A DNA stretch of 63,431 bases, from assembly GCA_023665185.1 (NCBI GenBank), contig JAMPEL010000013.1, forward strand, positions 1 through 63,431, in the 5' to 3' direction. Positions 35,254 to 43,090 of the stretch are shown piece after piece. The notes under the pieces were generated by a model. It was not told the DNA's origin. It saw nothing but the letters and a program-made list of their open reading frames with translations, and did not search any database. The stretch is from Roseburia sp. (lineage in GTDB: Bacteria > Bacteroidota > Bacteroidia > Bacteroidales > Bacteroidaceae). Position 1 is the first letter of the stretch, and each line of letters begins with the position of its first letter. The translations under genes and the position numbers were made by a program.

Positions 35254-36702
35254 ATGAGTTCATTACAAACAAACAAGATGACAAATTACCGCTGGGTCAT
35301 TTGCTCTATGTTGTTCTTTGCAACAACGGTCAATTATCTTGACCGACAGGTCCTTTCACTCACATGGGACGAGTTTATCAAACCTGAATTTCATTGGGAT
35401 GAGTCCCACTATGGAACCATTACATCAGTATTCTCTATTGTCTATGCTATCTGCATGTTGTTTGCAGGCAGGTTCATTGACTGGATGGGTACAAAGAAGG
35501 GATATATATGGTCTATCGGAGTGTGGAGTCTCGGCGCATGTTTACATGCTGTATGTGGAGTGTACACAGAACACCATGTAGGTGTGCATACAGCAGCAGA
35601 ACTTATGCAGGCGACAGGAGACGTAGCTGTTACAATCGCCACTATCAGTATGTACGCATTTCTTTTCGCACGTTGCGTACTTGCATTAGGTGAAGCAGGA
35701 AACTTTCCAGCCGCAATTAAAGTGACAGCTGAATATTTCCCAAAACGTGACCGTGCATATGCCACATCTATATTCAACGCAGGAGCATCAATAGGTGCAC
35801 TTGTCGCTCCTATATCCATTCCACTCCTTGCCAAACATTTTGGTTGGGAAATGGCATTTATCGTAATTGGAGCACTCGGATTTATTTGGGCTGGACTTTG
35901 GGTATTCATGTATTCAGCCCCTGCCAAAAACAAAAATGTGAATCAGGCAGAACTTCTTTACATCGAACAAGATAAAGAAGACCTGACAAATGTCACAAAA
36001 GATGCAGAAGAAGATGAGAACGAGCCAAAGCTGTCATTTGGACAATGCTTCAAATACAAGCAGACATGGGCCTTCGCATTTGGAAAATTCATGACTGATG
36101 GAGTATGGTGGTTCTTCCTTTTTTGGACACCGTCTTACTTGAACACCCAGTTTGGAATTAAAGCAACTGACCCACAAGGTATGCTTCTGATTTTCATGCT
36201 TTACCTCATCACAATGCTCTCAATATACGGAGGAAAACTACCGACAATAATCATCAATAAAACAGGAAAGAATCCATATGCCGCACGTATGCAAGCGATG
36301 CTTATATTTGCATTTTTCCCATTGCTTGTACTTACCGCACAACCATTAGGACAAATTTCACCATGGTTTCCTATTATTATGATTGGTATCGGAGGAGCAG
36401 CTCACCAGTCATGGTCTGCCAATATATTCTCAACAGTCAGTGACATGTTCCCTAAAACAGCCATTGCAACCATTACAGGTATTGGTGGTATGGCTGGAGG
36501 TGTAGGCTCAATGATTCTTCAAAAAGTGGCGGGAGACTTATTTGTTTATGCAGGCGACACAAACATGCAGTTCATGGGGTTTGAAGGAAAGCCAGCCGGA
36601 TATTTTATCATATTCTGTGTATGTGCTGTAGCTTATCTCATAGGATGGATTGTAATGAAAGTTCTTGTTCCTAAATACAAACCTATCGTCATTGAAAAAT
36701 AA
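35254..36702 (+). CDS. MFS transporter, anion:cation symporter (hexuronate-type)
   Basis: 482-residue inner-membrane carrier with about 12 hydrophobic segments. TTVNYLDRQVLSL near the first segment, GRFIDWMGTKKGY (the loop 2-3 MFS motif) and GEAGNFPAAIKVTAEYFPKRDRAYATSIFNAGASIGALVAP are hallmarks of the ExuT/GudP/ACS branch, which takes up sugar acids with H+. An acidic loop (KDAEEDENEPK, about 249-260) separates the two halves. A second ATG at 35278 is an alternative start. No sugar-acid catabolic gene is adjacent, so the substrate (glucuronate, galacturonate or another) is unknown. Confidence 0.88.
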   Translation: MSSLQTNKMTNYRWVICSMLFFATTVNYLDRQVLSLTWDEFIKPEFHWDESHYGTITSVFSIVYAICMLFAGRFIDWMGTKKGYIWSIGVWSLGACLHAVCGVYTEHHVGVHTAAELMQATGDVAVTIATISMYAFLFARCVLALGEAGNFPAAIKVTAEYFPKRDRAYATSIFNAGASIGALVAPISIPLLAKHFGWEMAFIVIGALGFIWAGLWVFMYSAPAKNKNVNQAELLYIEQDKEDLTNVTKDAEEDENEPKLSFGQCFKYKQTWAFAFGKFMTDGVWWFFLFWTPSYLNTQFGIKATDPQGMLLIFMLYLITMLSIYGGKLPTIIINKTGKNPYAARMQAMLIFAFFPLLVLTAQPLGQISPWFPIIMIGIGGAAHQSWSANIFSTVSDMFPKTAIATITGIGGMAGGVGSMILQKVAGDLFVYAGDTNMQFMGFEGKPAGYFIIFCVCAVAYLIGWIVMKVLVPKYKPIVIEK

Positions 36703-36749
36703 ACATTTATTACTGTACGATAATTGTTTTTGAGGCATAAAAAAATTGG

Positions 36750-36775
36750 GGCTGGCTCTATTGTAGGAGTCAGCC
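36750..36775. terminator. Terminator after the MFS transporter gene
   Basis: GGCTGGCTC (36750-36758) pairs with GAGTCAGCC (36767-36775), one G-U, followed by TATTTTGG; an A-run precedes it. Confidence 0.75.
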
Positions 36776-36796
36776 TATTTTGGTTATTTTGAAATT

Positions 36797-37590
36797 ATGA
36801 CAAATCAATATAACGATGTGTAGAAGTAGTCATTTTAACGGACAGCTACTCTATGGTCTGGTAATAAAATTACCTGACAAGTCAAACATCCTCCGTTCAG
36901 CCAAGAGCAAGGAGGGGGGGGGACGCTACACCAAACACTTCAACAGCAGAAATCATCTGGTAGTAATATTCTATGCCATGTTCATGCGCCACGACTCAAT
37001 GTGCAGGATAACGACCTCCCTGATGGCAGAGGCGCGCAAGCTTGCACACTTTGGAATTAATATCAAAATCGGACGCAGCACACTGGCCGACACCAACAAA
37101 GGCATACTATCCGATATAAGGTTTACATCAGCCGCCACCAACGACTCATTCATGCTAAAGCCTACGACTCTCAATAATGGTCATAGACCGGCATATATTG
37201 ACTACGAGAAATTCAAGCAGCTTACATAAAGAGATGTTATCTATGTCACAAATTAAATACAATAATTTCTACGAGAGAAAGTGCCAACGCAATCAAAATA
37301 CAGATATGGGTGACACTGGTAGCCAACCAGCTGCTGATGGTAATGTAGAAAGAACTGCCGCGAAAATGGAACTTTTCCGGACTCGCGACCATGGCGCGTA
37401 TCACATTAATGCACTACGTTGATTTCCGTAACCTTTTCAATCCCCCAAAGGGTTGGGAAACCATTCTTGGACGAGCTAATGACAGACACTGGAACCATCC
37501 CTACTTAGCTGAGGAGATCTGTCTAATGAATAAAATAGACTCGACTGCTGATAATCAGCCGCCGAGCCAGACTTTTTGCCTTTAGTAAAT
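36797..37590 (+). pseudogene. Degenerate IS4-family transposase (DUF4372-type)
   Basis: Three in-order fragments of one transposase remain. The N-terminal part (36816-37080: QLLYGLVIKLPDKSNILRSA..., ITTSLMAEARKLAHFGI, RSTLADTN) matches the DUF4372 start of IS4-type transposases. It is fused by an internal deletion to a middle piece (FTSAATNDSFMLKPTTL...YIDYEKFKQLT, to 37229). After a frame change comes a C-terminal piece (ESANAIKIQIWVTLVANQLLMVM, TAG stop, then KWNFSGLATMARITLMHYVDF, to about 37500). At least two deletions, one frameshift and one stop make it non-functional, and a G9 tract at 36914-36922 sits in the first part. Relic of an insertion at the left edge of the redox cluster. The 37591-37750 remainder shows only a possible 37-codon frame (37635-37748) of no known identity. 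Confidence 0.85.
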
Positions 37591-37750
37591 GTCATCAGAC
37601 AAGTATATAACCACTTTCATACATTATTATTACAATGAAGACCAATGTTTCTACAGGCAAAAGCATAGGTCTTTCAGGAAAGAGCGCGCACTTCGGCACA
37701 CCTTCAGCCAAGTATTTAGTATATAGGTATGATAAGTGCATCGGGTAAAA

Positions 37751-38875
37751 TCAGTTGTTGGTACCGACCATCATTTTTTGGCCGTTGACGATATAAATAC
37801 CTGGAGTAAGGGAATCTATGGATTTTGCATTGGTCAGAATCTTAGTACCGTCAATGTTATACACATTGTATCTTTGGGCATCATCATCCGTTACAGAACT
37901 GATAGCCGAAGCATTGTTAAGGTCTATAAGTTGATAACGACGGCTACCCAATCCTATTTCTTCAGCATAGTCTACAATATGTGTACCATGCTGGCGGTTG
38001 ATACGTTGCTGGAGCGGTGTGGCATTGTCGCCGGCATTCGACTGATGATTGAACACAAGGTCAAGACAGGCTTTGTCAAGAGCCACCGGATCAAGCGATG
38101 CAAGAATACCGATGTCTCTCATCTGAGGGATGCCTGGATTGCCGTCGCAGTCGCAGTCAACGGAAAGGTTGTTCATAACGTTGATGTAAATCACATTGCC
38201 TTTATAATAATCGTGAACGGATTTTGCTGCGGCAGCCATTGACTCGAGAAACGCATCCTGACCGCTCGGATTATTGAACACCTGATTGGGATTGGAGTAG
38301 CGTCCGGCGGTATGTATCAGAGTCTTTCCCTCTGGCGATGCCATGCCGATGCTCTGGTTTTTCAGCACTCCGCCGAAACCGCCCATGGCATGTCCCTTGA
38401 AGTGAGCAAGGTTGATAAGGAAGTCATAGTTTGATATATGGCTGCCCACACGGTTGAAATTCAGCCACTTGGTGTCGGTCACAGGAATATCAGTATATCC
38501 ATCTATGTCCATAAGATCAACCGTGGCAATATCGTTGTAGCCTCTCTCGGCTATCGCACGCAGATGAGCCTCCGATGATGAGCGGTTGCCACGGTATGCG
38601 GTGTTGCATTCCACCAGCGTACCTTTTACTTCGTCAACGAGATTTTTGATAAAATCCGGGCGGAGATGGTTGCTTCGGGATGATTCGCCCGTACTGATTT
38701 TCACAGCGACACGTCCGGTTGCCTCCACACCGAGAGCCTTGTAGATTTTTACAAGTGCTTCCGGACTTATTTCCTGTGTGAAATACACTTTGGAGGTTTC
38801 GTTCTCTGTTTGTTGAGCCATTGCGTTGAAGGCTCCGAAGGCGATGATTACCGCCACAAATAGTCTTTTCATCAT
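37751..38875 (-). CDS. Exported DUF362 protein with T9SS-like C-terminal tail
   Basis: 374 residues. Signal peptide MMKRLFVAVIIAFGAFNAMAQ. The body is a DUF362 domain (about 30-310): VAVKISTGESSRSNHLRPDFIKNLVDEV, FLINLAHFKGHAMGGFGGVLKNQSIGMAS, INVMNNLSVDCDCDGNPGIPQMRDIGILASLDPVALDKACLDLV. DUF362 proteins are often linked to ferredoxin domains; none is present here, though DCDCDG could bind a metal. The C-terminus, RYNVYNIDGTKI...SLTPGIYIVNGQKMMV, resembles type IX secretion sorting tails. Its stop lies 60 bp downstream of the AKR-flavodoxin gene on the same strand, a likely two-gene unit. Function unknown; a redox or electron-transfer role is suggested only by the neighbours. Confidence 0.8.
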   Translation of the reverse strand: MMKRLFVAVIIAFGAFNAMAQQTENETSKVYFTQEISPEALVKIYKALGVEATGRVAVKISTGESSRSNHLRPDFIKNLVDEVKGTLVECNTAYRGNRSSSEAHLRAIAERGYNDIATVDLMDIDGYTDIPVTDTKWLNFNRVGSHISNYDFLINLAHFKGHAMGGFGGVLKNQSIGMASPEGKTLIHTAGRYSNPNQVFNNPSGQDAFLESMAAAAKSVHDYYKGNVIYINVMNNLSVDCDCDGNPGIPQMRDIGILASLDPVALDKACLDLVFNHQSNAGDNATPLQQRINRQHGTHIVDYAEEIGLGSRRYQLIDLNNASAISSVTDDDAQRYNVYNIDGTKILTNAKSIDSLTPGIYIVNGQKMMVGTNN

Positions 38876-38935
38876 ATTTCTTAGTATTATTCTTGTTTGT
38901 CGGTTGCATGGTTATTACTCTGTCAAGGCGGATGT

Positions 38936-40678
38936 TTATCTCACCAGCACCTTTTTAGTAATTCCATCGTTAGAGCGTATAATGTTCAAGCCCTTTTGAG
39001 CATTGGGTACTTCTTTGCCATCCAAAGTGTAGATTTTATATTCATGGTTGTAGGAATCAATCAGAACAGACTCGATGGCAGAGGGTGTATAAGTGTGGTT
39101 GTAGGTGTAATCCTGGAAGTTCCCGAAATTCCAATTACCATAGGAAATATTGAAGGATCTTCCTGCCTCACCGCGGTCAATGGCACGGATTGCCGTCATT
39201 TCCTCATCGGACAGTTCGAAATCGAAGATACTGATGTTTTCGAGGATATGAGCGGGATTGGTAGAGCCGGGAACCGGGCATAAACCTTCCTGCATGTGCC
39301 AGCGTAGAATTATCTGATAGACCGACTTGTTGTGGGCAGAAGCAATCTGTTGCAGTGTGGTATTGCTAACATCTCCTCTGTTATGGTTCAGCGGATACCA
39401 ACATTCCACCTGAATATCGTAATTATCAGCATAGAGTTGTCGGGCCTCTTTCCTTTGGGCAAGCGGATGACACTCTATCTGTGCCACTTGGGGCTTGATT
39501 TCCGCATTTTGCATGATATAGTTGAAAGCGTCCATACGGTTGTCGAAATTGCTTATGCCGAGCGCACGTATTCTGCCGGCCTTATACTCCTTTTCCATCA
39601 CTCTCCAACAAGCGAGAATGTCTGAAAGAGTGCCTGCCGGGTGGTGGATATATACGAGATCGATATAATCTACCTGCAAGCGTTGGAGCATCCCTTCAAA
39701 GGCATTCTGCGCATCCGCAAGGTCTCCGGATATTTTGCTTGTCAGCCAGATTTCTTCTCGTGGGATACCGCTTTCCTTTATTCCCCATCCGGCACCACGT
39801 TCATTATAGTAGAACATGGCATCGTCCAGATGGCGATAACCTGATTGTAGTGCCGAGATAACCATACCACGGACTGTTTCGTTAAGTTGCTGGCGTTGGT
39901 TGGCTCCTTCCATGCTCTGTACTTGTGTGCCCAGTCCGAAACGGGGCATCATAACTCCATTATTCAGCCTCACAAGCGGTACTCCGGCAACAGATGTTAT
40001 GTTAGATACAGCCTGTGGACCTCCGTCAGAAGCATCCCCACCAGGTGCGGGCTGGGTTACTTCGTGGTCAAAATTGCCGGATATGCCGGAAGATTCATTT
40101 ATCGCGCTTATTCGGTTTATCCATGCCTCTACACCATTGGTAGATCCTGTGGTTCCAAGACCTTCAAGATGTCTGGCATCGGGAGTGAGGTCTACAATCT
40201 TCTGAAGTGTCTCATCACGATAGGTGGCTGCATAAGTGCAGAACGGGACGACCGTCTTGCCGGCAAAGTCGTAGCTTTCGGCAAATGTAGAGATAATCAT
40301 CGGTGCCGTATGCCACCAAACAGGACAACCAACAAAAACGATGTCATACTCATCCCAATTTGCCACACTGTTTTTTATCGCCGGACGGGCATCCGTGTCG
40401 CGTTCCTCCAATGCCACTTCAGTGCAGGGGGTATATGATATGGGATAAGGATTGACTGGCTCAATCTCAAACAGATCGCCACCGGTAACATCCACTATTG
40501 CCTCAGCCATACGGCGGGTTGTTCCACCCCATGAAAAATAAGCAACGAGAACTTTTTTACCATTGAATAAAGCCCCGCCATTGTTAGGGATAAACTGAGG
40601 CTCGTCATTCTCGGCTGCACTGCATGATGTTATCATCAACAGCGTCAGAAGTAAAGCTAAATATTTTCTCATATCCAT
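38936..40678 (-). CDS. Lipoprotein fusion: flavodoxin-like domain plus aldo/keto reductase, with T9SS-like tail
   Basis: About 580 residues. Start at 40678 (MDMRKYLALLLTLLMITSCSAAE) or 40672; lipobox ITSC. The N-terminal flavodoxin-like domain (about 35-185) shows KVLVAYFSWGGTTRRMAEAI (FMN phosphate loop), FVGCPVWWHTAPMIISTF and GKTVVPFCTYA. The aldo/keto reductase domain (about 225-505) shows GVMMPRFGLGT, GYRHLDDAMFYYNE (Asp and Tyr of the tetrad), IWLTSKI (Lys), DYIDLVYIHHP (His), ALGISNFD, PQVAQIECHP and CPVPGSTNP. The C-terminal KIYTLDGKEVPNAQKGLNIIRSNDG is a sorting-tail look-alike. Both catalytic parts look intact, yet the signal peptide puts them outside the cytoplasm, where NAD(P)H is not expected. 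Divergent from a second flavodoxin lipoprotein gene. Confidence 0.88.
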   Translation of the reverse strand: MDMRKYLALLLTLLMITSCSAAENDEPQFIPNNGGALFNGKKVLVAYFSWGGTTRRMAEAIVDVTGGDLFEIEPVNPYPISYTPCTEVALEERDTDARPAIKNSVANWDEYDIVFVGCPVWWHTAPMIISTFAESYDFAGKTVVPFCTYAATYRDETLQKIVDLTPDARHLEGLGTTGSTNGVEAWINRISAINESSGISGNFDHEVTQPAPGGDASDGGPQAVSNITSVAGVPLVRLNNGVMMPRFGLGTQVQSMEGANQRQQLNETVRGMVISALQSGYRHLDDAMFYYNERGAGWGIKESGIPREEIWLTSKISGDLADAQNAFEGMLQRLQVDYIDLVYIHHPAGTLSDILACWRVMEKEYKAGRIRALGISNFDNRMDAFNYIMQNAEIKPQVAQIECHPLAQRKEARQLYADNYDIQVECWYPLNHNRGDVSNTTLQQIASAHNKSVYQIILRWHMQEGLCPVPGSTNPAHILENISIFDFELSDEEMTAIRAIDRGEAGRSFNISYGNWNFGNFQDYTYNHTYTPSAIESVLIDSYNHEYKIYTLDGKEVPNAQKGLNIIRSNDGITKKVLVR

Positions 40679-40719
40679 TACAAAATTATGTTTGTTGCGC
40701 AATGTTTTCAATTACGTTG

Positions 40720-40727
40720 CAAAGTTA
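40720..40727 (-). promoter_or_regulatory. -7 element for the AKR-flavodoxin/DUF362 unit
   Basis: Leftward TAACTTTG, 41 bp upstream of the start at 40678. AGGCT lies just upstream of it, as it also does before the divergent promoter at 40856. Confidence 0.55.
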
Positions 40728-40841
40728 CATGAGCCTGATGTATTGGATATTACATTTTTTCGGTTGTTTTTTCCAAAAAATCAGTTTCGGTGCAAAATCG
40801 GAAAAAATGGCAATAGTTACCGAATTTATGTCACGCATATT

Positions 40842-40863
40842 AGGCTGACAGCCTGTAATTTTG
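40842..40863 (+). promoter_or_regulatory. -7 element with adjacent small palindrome for the flavodoxin operon
   Basis: TAATTTTG at 40856-40863, 41 bp upstream of the flavodoxin ATG. Immediately upstream, AGGCT-GAC-AGCCT (40842-40854) is a perfect palindrome and a candidate regulator site. Confidence 0.5.
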
Positions 40864-40904
40864 CATCATGAAAAGCTATTTAATAACGAAAAAAGAAAAT
40901 AAAG

Positions 40905-41474
40905 ATGAGAAAACTTACTCTTATTGTGGGAGCAATCACCGTTATGACTGTATTGTTAATGTCCTGTTCCTTAAAGAAACATGACAATCAGGAGAAAAAC
41001 GAGAAAGTGATGGTCTGCTATTTCTCAGCGACAGGGACAACAGAGAAGGCGGCACAACGAATTGCCGACCTTACGGGCGGTGTACTGCATAACATTAAGC
41101 CACAGGTGGCATATACCGCCGCCGACCTTGATTGGCGTGACTCGCTTTCACGCTCCTATGTGGAAATGCACAACCGTGATTTTCGTCCGGCTCTCAAAGA
41201 TTCGGTGACAGATATGTCAGAGTACAGTGTTGTGTTCATCGGTTATCCAAACTGGTGGAATACACATCCGACAATCATCAACACATTCATCGAAACCAAT
41301 GATTTGCAAGGTAAGACTGTAATACCGTTCATGACATCAGGTGGCAGCAACATAACCAACAGTGAGAGTGAACTGCACGAGACATACCCCGGCATCAAAT
41401 GGGCAAAAGGCCTGCTGATGAACAATGTTTCGGACGATGATATAAAAGACTGGTTGGAGAAAATAGGATTATAA
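40905..41474 (+). CDS. Flavodoxin-like lipoprotein
   Basis: 189 residues. Lipoprotein signal MRKLTLIVGAITVMTVLLMSC (lipobox LMSC) followed by a flavodoxin-like fold: VMVCYFSATGTTEKAAQRIADLTGG (FMN phosphate-binding loop SATGTT), VVFIGYPNWWNTHPTIINTFIE and KTVIPFMTSGGSNITNSESELHE. It resembles the flavodoxin half of the divergent AKR fusion (FxGxPxWWxTxPxIIxTF in both). This subfamily (flavodoxin_4 type) is usually cytoplasmic; here a lipid anchor is predicted. First gene of a rightward unit of four with the DUF4440-like, hydrolase and cupin genes. Confidence 0.88.
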   Translation: MRKLTLIVGAITVMTVLLMSCSLKKHDNQEKNEKVMVCYFSATGTTEKAAQRIADLTGGVLHNIKPQVAYTAADLDWRDSLSRSYVEMHNRDFRPALKDSVTDMSEYSVVFIGYPNWWNTHPTIINTFIETNDLQGKTVIPFMTSGGSNITNSESELHETYPGIKWAKGLLMNNVSDDDIKDWLEKIGL

Positions 41475-41496
41475 ACAATAAAAAGCAGATTATAAG

Positions 41497-41943
41497 ATGA
41501 AGAATTTTTTTGTAGTTGCGGTTTTGCTGTTCAGTTCTGTAATTGGAGTTGTTGCACAAGAGAACATATTCTCCAAGGAGGAACAAGAAATCATCAATCT
41601 CTCCAATAACAAATGGCAATGGATGTCGGATAAAAACGTGGAGAAACTTGCCGACCTATTCCATGAAACATCACAGTTCGTCCACATGGGAGGATATTGG
41701 GGTAAAGAACAGGAACTGAACACAATCAAAGACGGAGGTATCTGGTACAAAAAGGCTGAGATACATGACCAGAAAGTAAAGTTTACAGATAATACAGCCA
41801 CTGTTTATAGTGTCATACACCTTAATTCAGAAGTCGGCGGCAACGCTGTCCGTTTTCCTTTTATCGTGACAGAAGTGTATGTAAGAGAGAACGGCAACTG
41901 GCTCCTGACCTCGCTTGTATTTACACGGACATTGGGCGAATAA
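41497..41943 (+). CDS. Exported SnoaL-like/DUF4440 family protein
   Basis: 148 residues with signal MKNFFVVAVLLFSSVIGVVAQ. The mature part follows the NTF2-like cone: EEQEIINLSNNKWQWMSDKNVEKLADLFHETSQFVHMGGYWGKEQELNTIKDGGIWYKKAEIHDQKVKFTDNTATVYSVIHL...FIVTEVYVRENGNWLLTSLVFTR. Proteins of this fold bind small hydrophobic ligands or act as lyases/isomerases; no assured active site can be assigned. 22 bp after the flavodoxin gene, clearly the same operon. Confidence 0.85.
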   Translation: MKNFFVVAVLLFSSVIGVVAQENIFSKEEQEIINLSNNKWQWMSDKNVEKLADLFHETSQFVHMGGYWGKEQELNTIKDGGIWYKKAEIHDQKVKFTDNTATVYSVIHLNSEVGGNAVRFPFIVTEVYVRENGNWLLTSLVFTRTLGE

Positions 41944-41980
41944 TTTTTTTCGGAAAAGGAAGTGACATTTGCACCGTGAA

Positions 41981-42008
41981 ATGTGACAATCAGAGTGTTT
42001 TGTCACAT
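41981..42008. promoter_or_regulatory. Inverted repeat between the DUF4440-like and hydrolase genes
   Basis: ATGTGACA (41981-41988) and TGTCACAT (42001-42008), perfect 8-bp arms, 12-nt spacer. GTGACAT also occurs just before it (41962). It may be an operator or an mRNA hairpin. Arm spacing is wrong for a classical CRP site. Confidence 0.4.
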
Positions 42009-42046
42009 CATTTAATAACCGTGCCTCGGCACAAAAACAAGATTAT

Positions 42047-43090
42047 ATGAAACTTAAAACGATCCTAATCACGGCTGTATCAGCCATTTATTTCGGTACG
42101 GCTCTCCATGCGCAGAATAATCCGTGGGGACTGGTTTATGAGCAGGCTATTACAGAAAACGTACCAGGTAAGGTGAATATCACTCCGGTTAAATACAATC
42201 TTGACGGCATCGAAATAGCTGCTAATGTATACACTCCTGCCGGTTACAATCCGCTGGAGAAGCAATATCCCGCTATCATTGTCGCACATCCCAACGGAGG
42301 AACAAAGGAACAGGTAGCAGGTCTTTTCGCACAGCGGATGGCAGAGAAAGGCTATGTCACCATTGCCGCCGACGCGTCTTATCAGGGAGCAAGCGGCGGT
42401 GAACCGCGTCACACAGACCGTCCGGCAAACCGTATCAACGACATTCACGGAATGGCGGACTATATTTCCAAATATCCCGGTGTCAATCCTAAGCGTATAG
42501 GCGCATTCGGCATTTGCGGTGGCGGCGGTTATACGCTCGGAGCGGCACAGAACGACAAGCGTTTCAAGGCTGCTGCCACACTTAGCATGTTCAATTCAGG
42601 TCGTGTGCGCCGCAACGGCTTCATGGACTCTGCTGTGACTACAATTCAGCAACGGCTCAAACAAGCATCCGATGCCAGAGAAAAAAGGATTGAAACTGGC
42701 GAAATAGTATTTACAGGAGATATGAACCTGACCGATGAGGAAATAGAAAAACTGCCGTTCGATCTTTACCGCGAGGGAGCAATCTATTATAACCGCACTC
42801 ATGCACATCCCAACTCTACTTTCCGCTACACAATGGAGAGCCTTATGGACCTGATGACATGGGACGCCACAGACCACATCGACCTTATCAACGTTCCGTT
42901 GCTGATGATGGCGGGAAACAAGGCAGACACTTTTTATATGACATCGGATGCCTTTGAGAAGGCAACAGGTACTACAGACAAGGAGCTGTTCCTCATTCCG
43001 GGAGCAACACACATCAAGACTTATTACGAACCGGAGTTCGTGGAACAGGAGGTAGCTAAACTAACTGAATTTTTCGGCAAGAAATTATGA
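42047..43090 (+). CDS. Exported alpha/beta hydrolase with a Cys nucleophile (dienelactone hydrolase-like)
   Basis: 347 residues with signal MKLKTILITAVSAIYFGTALHAQ. Alpha/beta hydrolase fold: YPAIIVAHPNGGTKEQVAGLFAQRMAEKGYVTIAADASYQGASGGEPR, then the nucleophile elbow IGAFGICGGGG with Cys157 where most relatives have Ser, then VPLLMMAGNKADTFY (acid region) and FLIPGATHIKTYYE (His). A Cys elbow is known for dienelactone hydrolases and some YcjY/Abhydrolase-type Bacteroidetes proteins. Substrate unknown. Its stop overlaps the next start (ATGA, 4 bp), indicating coupled translation. Confidence 0.87.
   Translation: MKLKTILITAVSAIYFGTALHAQNNPWGLVYEQAITENVPGKVNITPVKYNLDGIEIAANVYTPAGYNPLEKQYPAIIVAHPNGGTKEQVAGLFAQRMAEKGYVTIAADASYQGASGGEPRHTDRPANRINDIHGMADYISKYPGVNPKRIGAFGICGGGGYTLGAAQNDKRFKAAATLSMFNSGRVRRNGFMDSAVTTIQQRLKQASDAREKRIETGEIVFTGDMNLTDEEIEKLPFDLYREGAIYYNRTHAHPNSTFRYTMESLMDLMTWDATDHIDLINVPLLMMAGNKADTFYMTSDAFEKATGTTDKELFLIPGATHIKTYYEPEFVEQEVAKLTEFFGKKL

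Noticed and set aside
41981..42008. CRP-type operator (TGTGA...TCACA)
   Set aside because: The half-sites are 16 nt apart, not 6, so it does not match the CRP site geometry.
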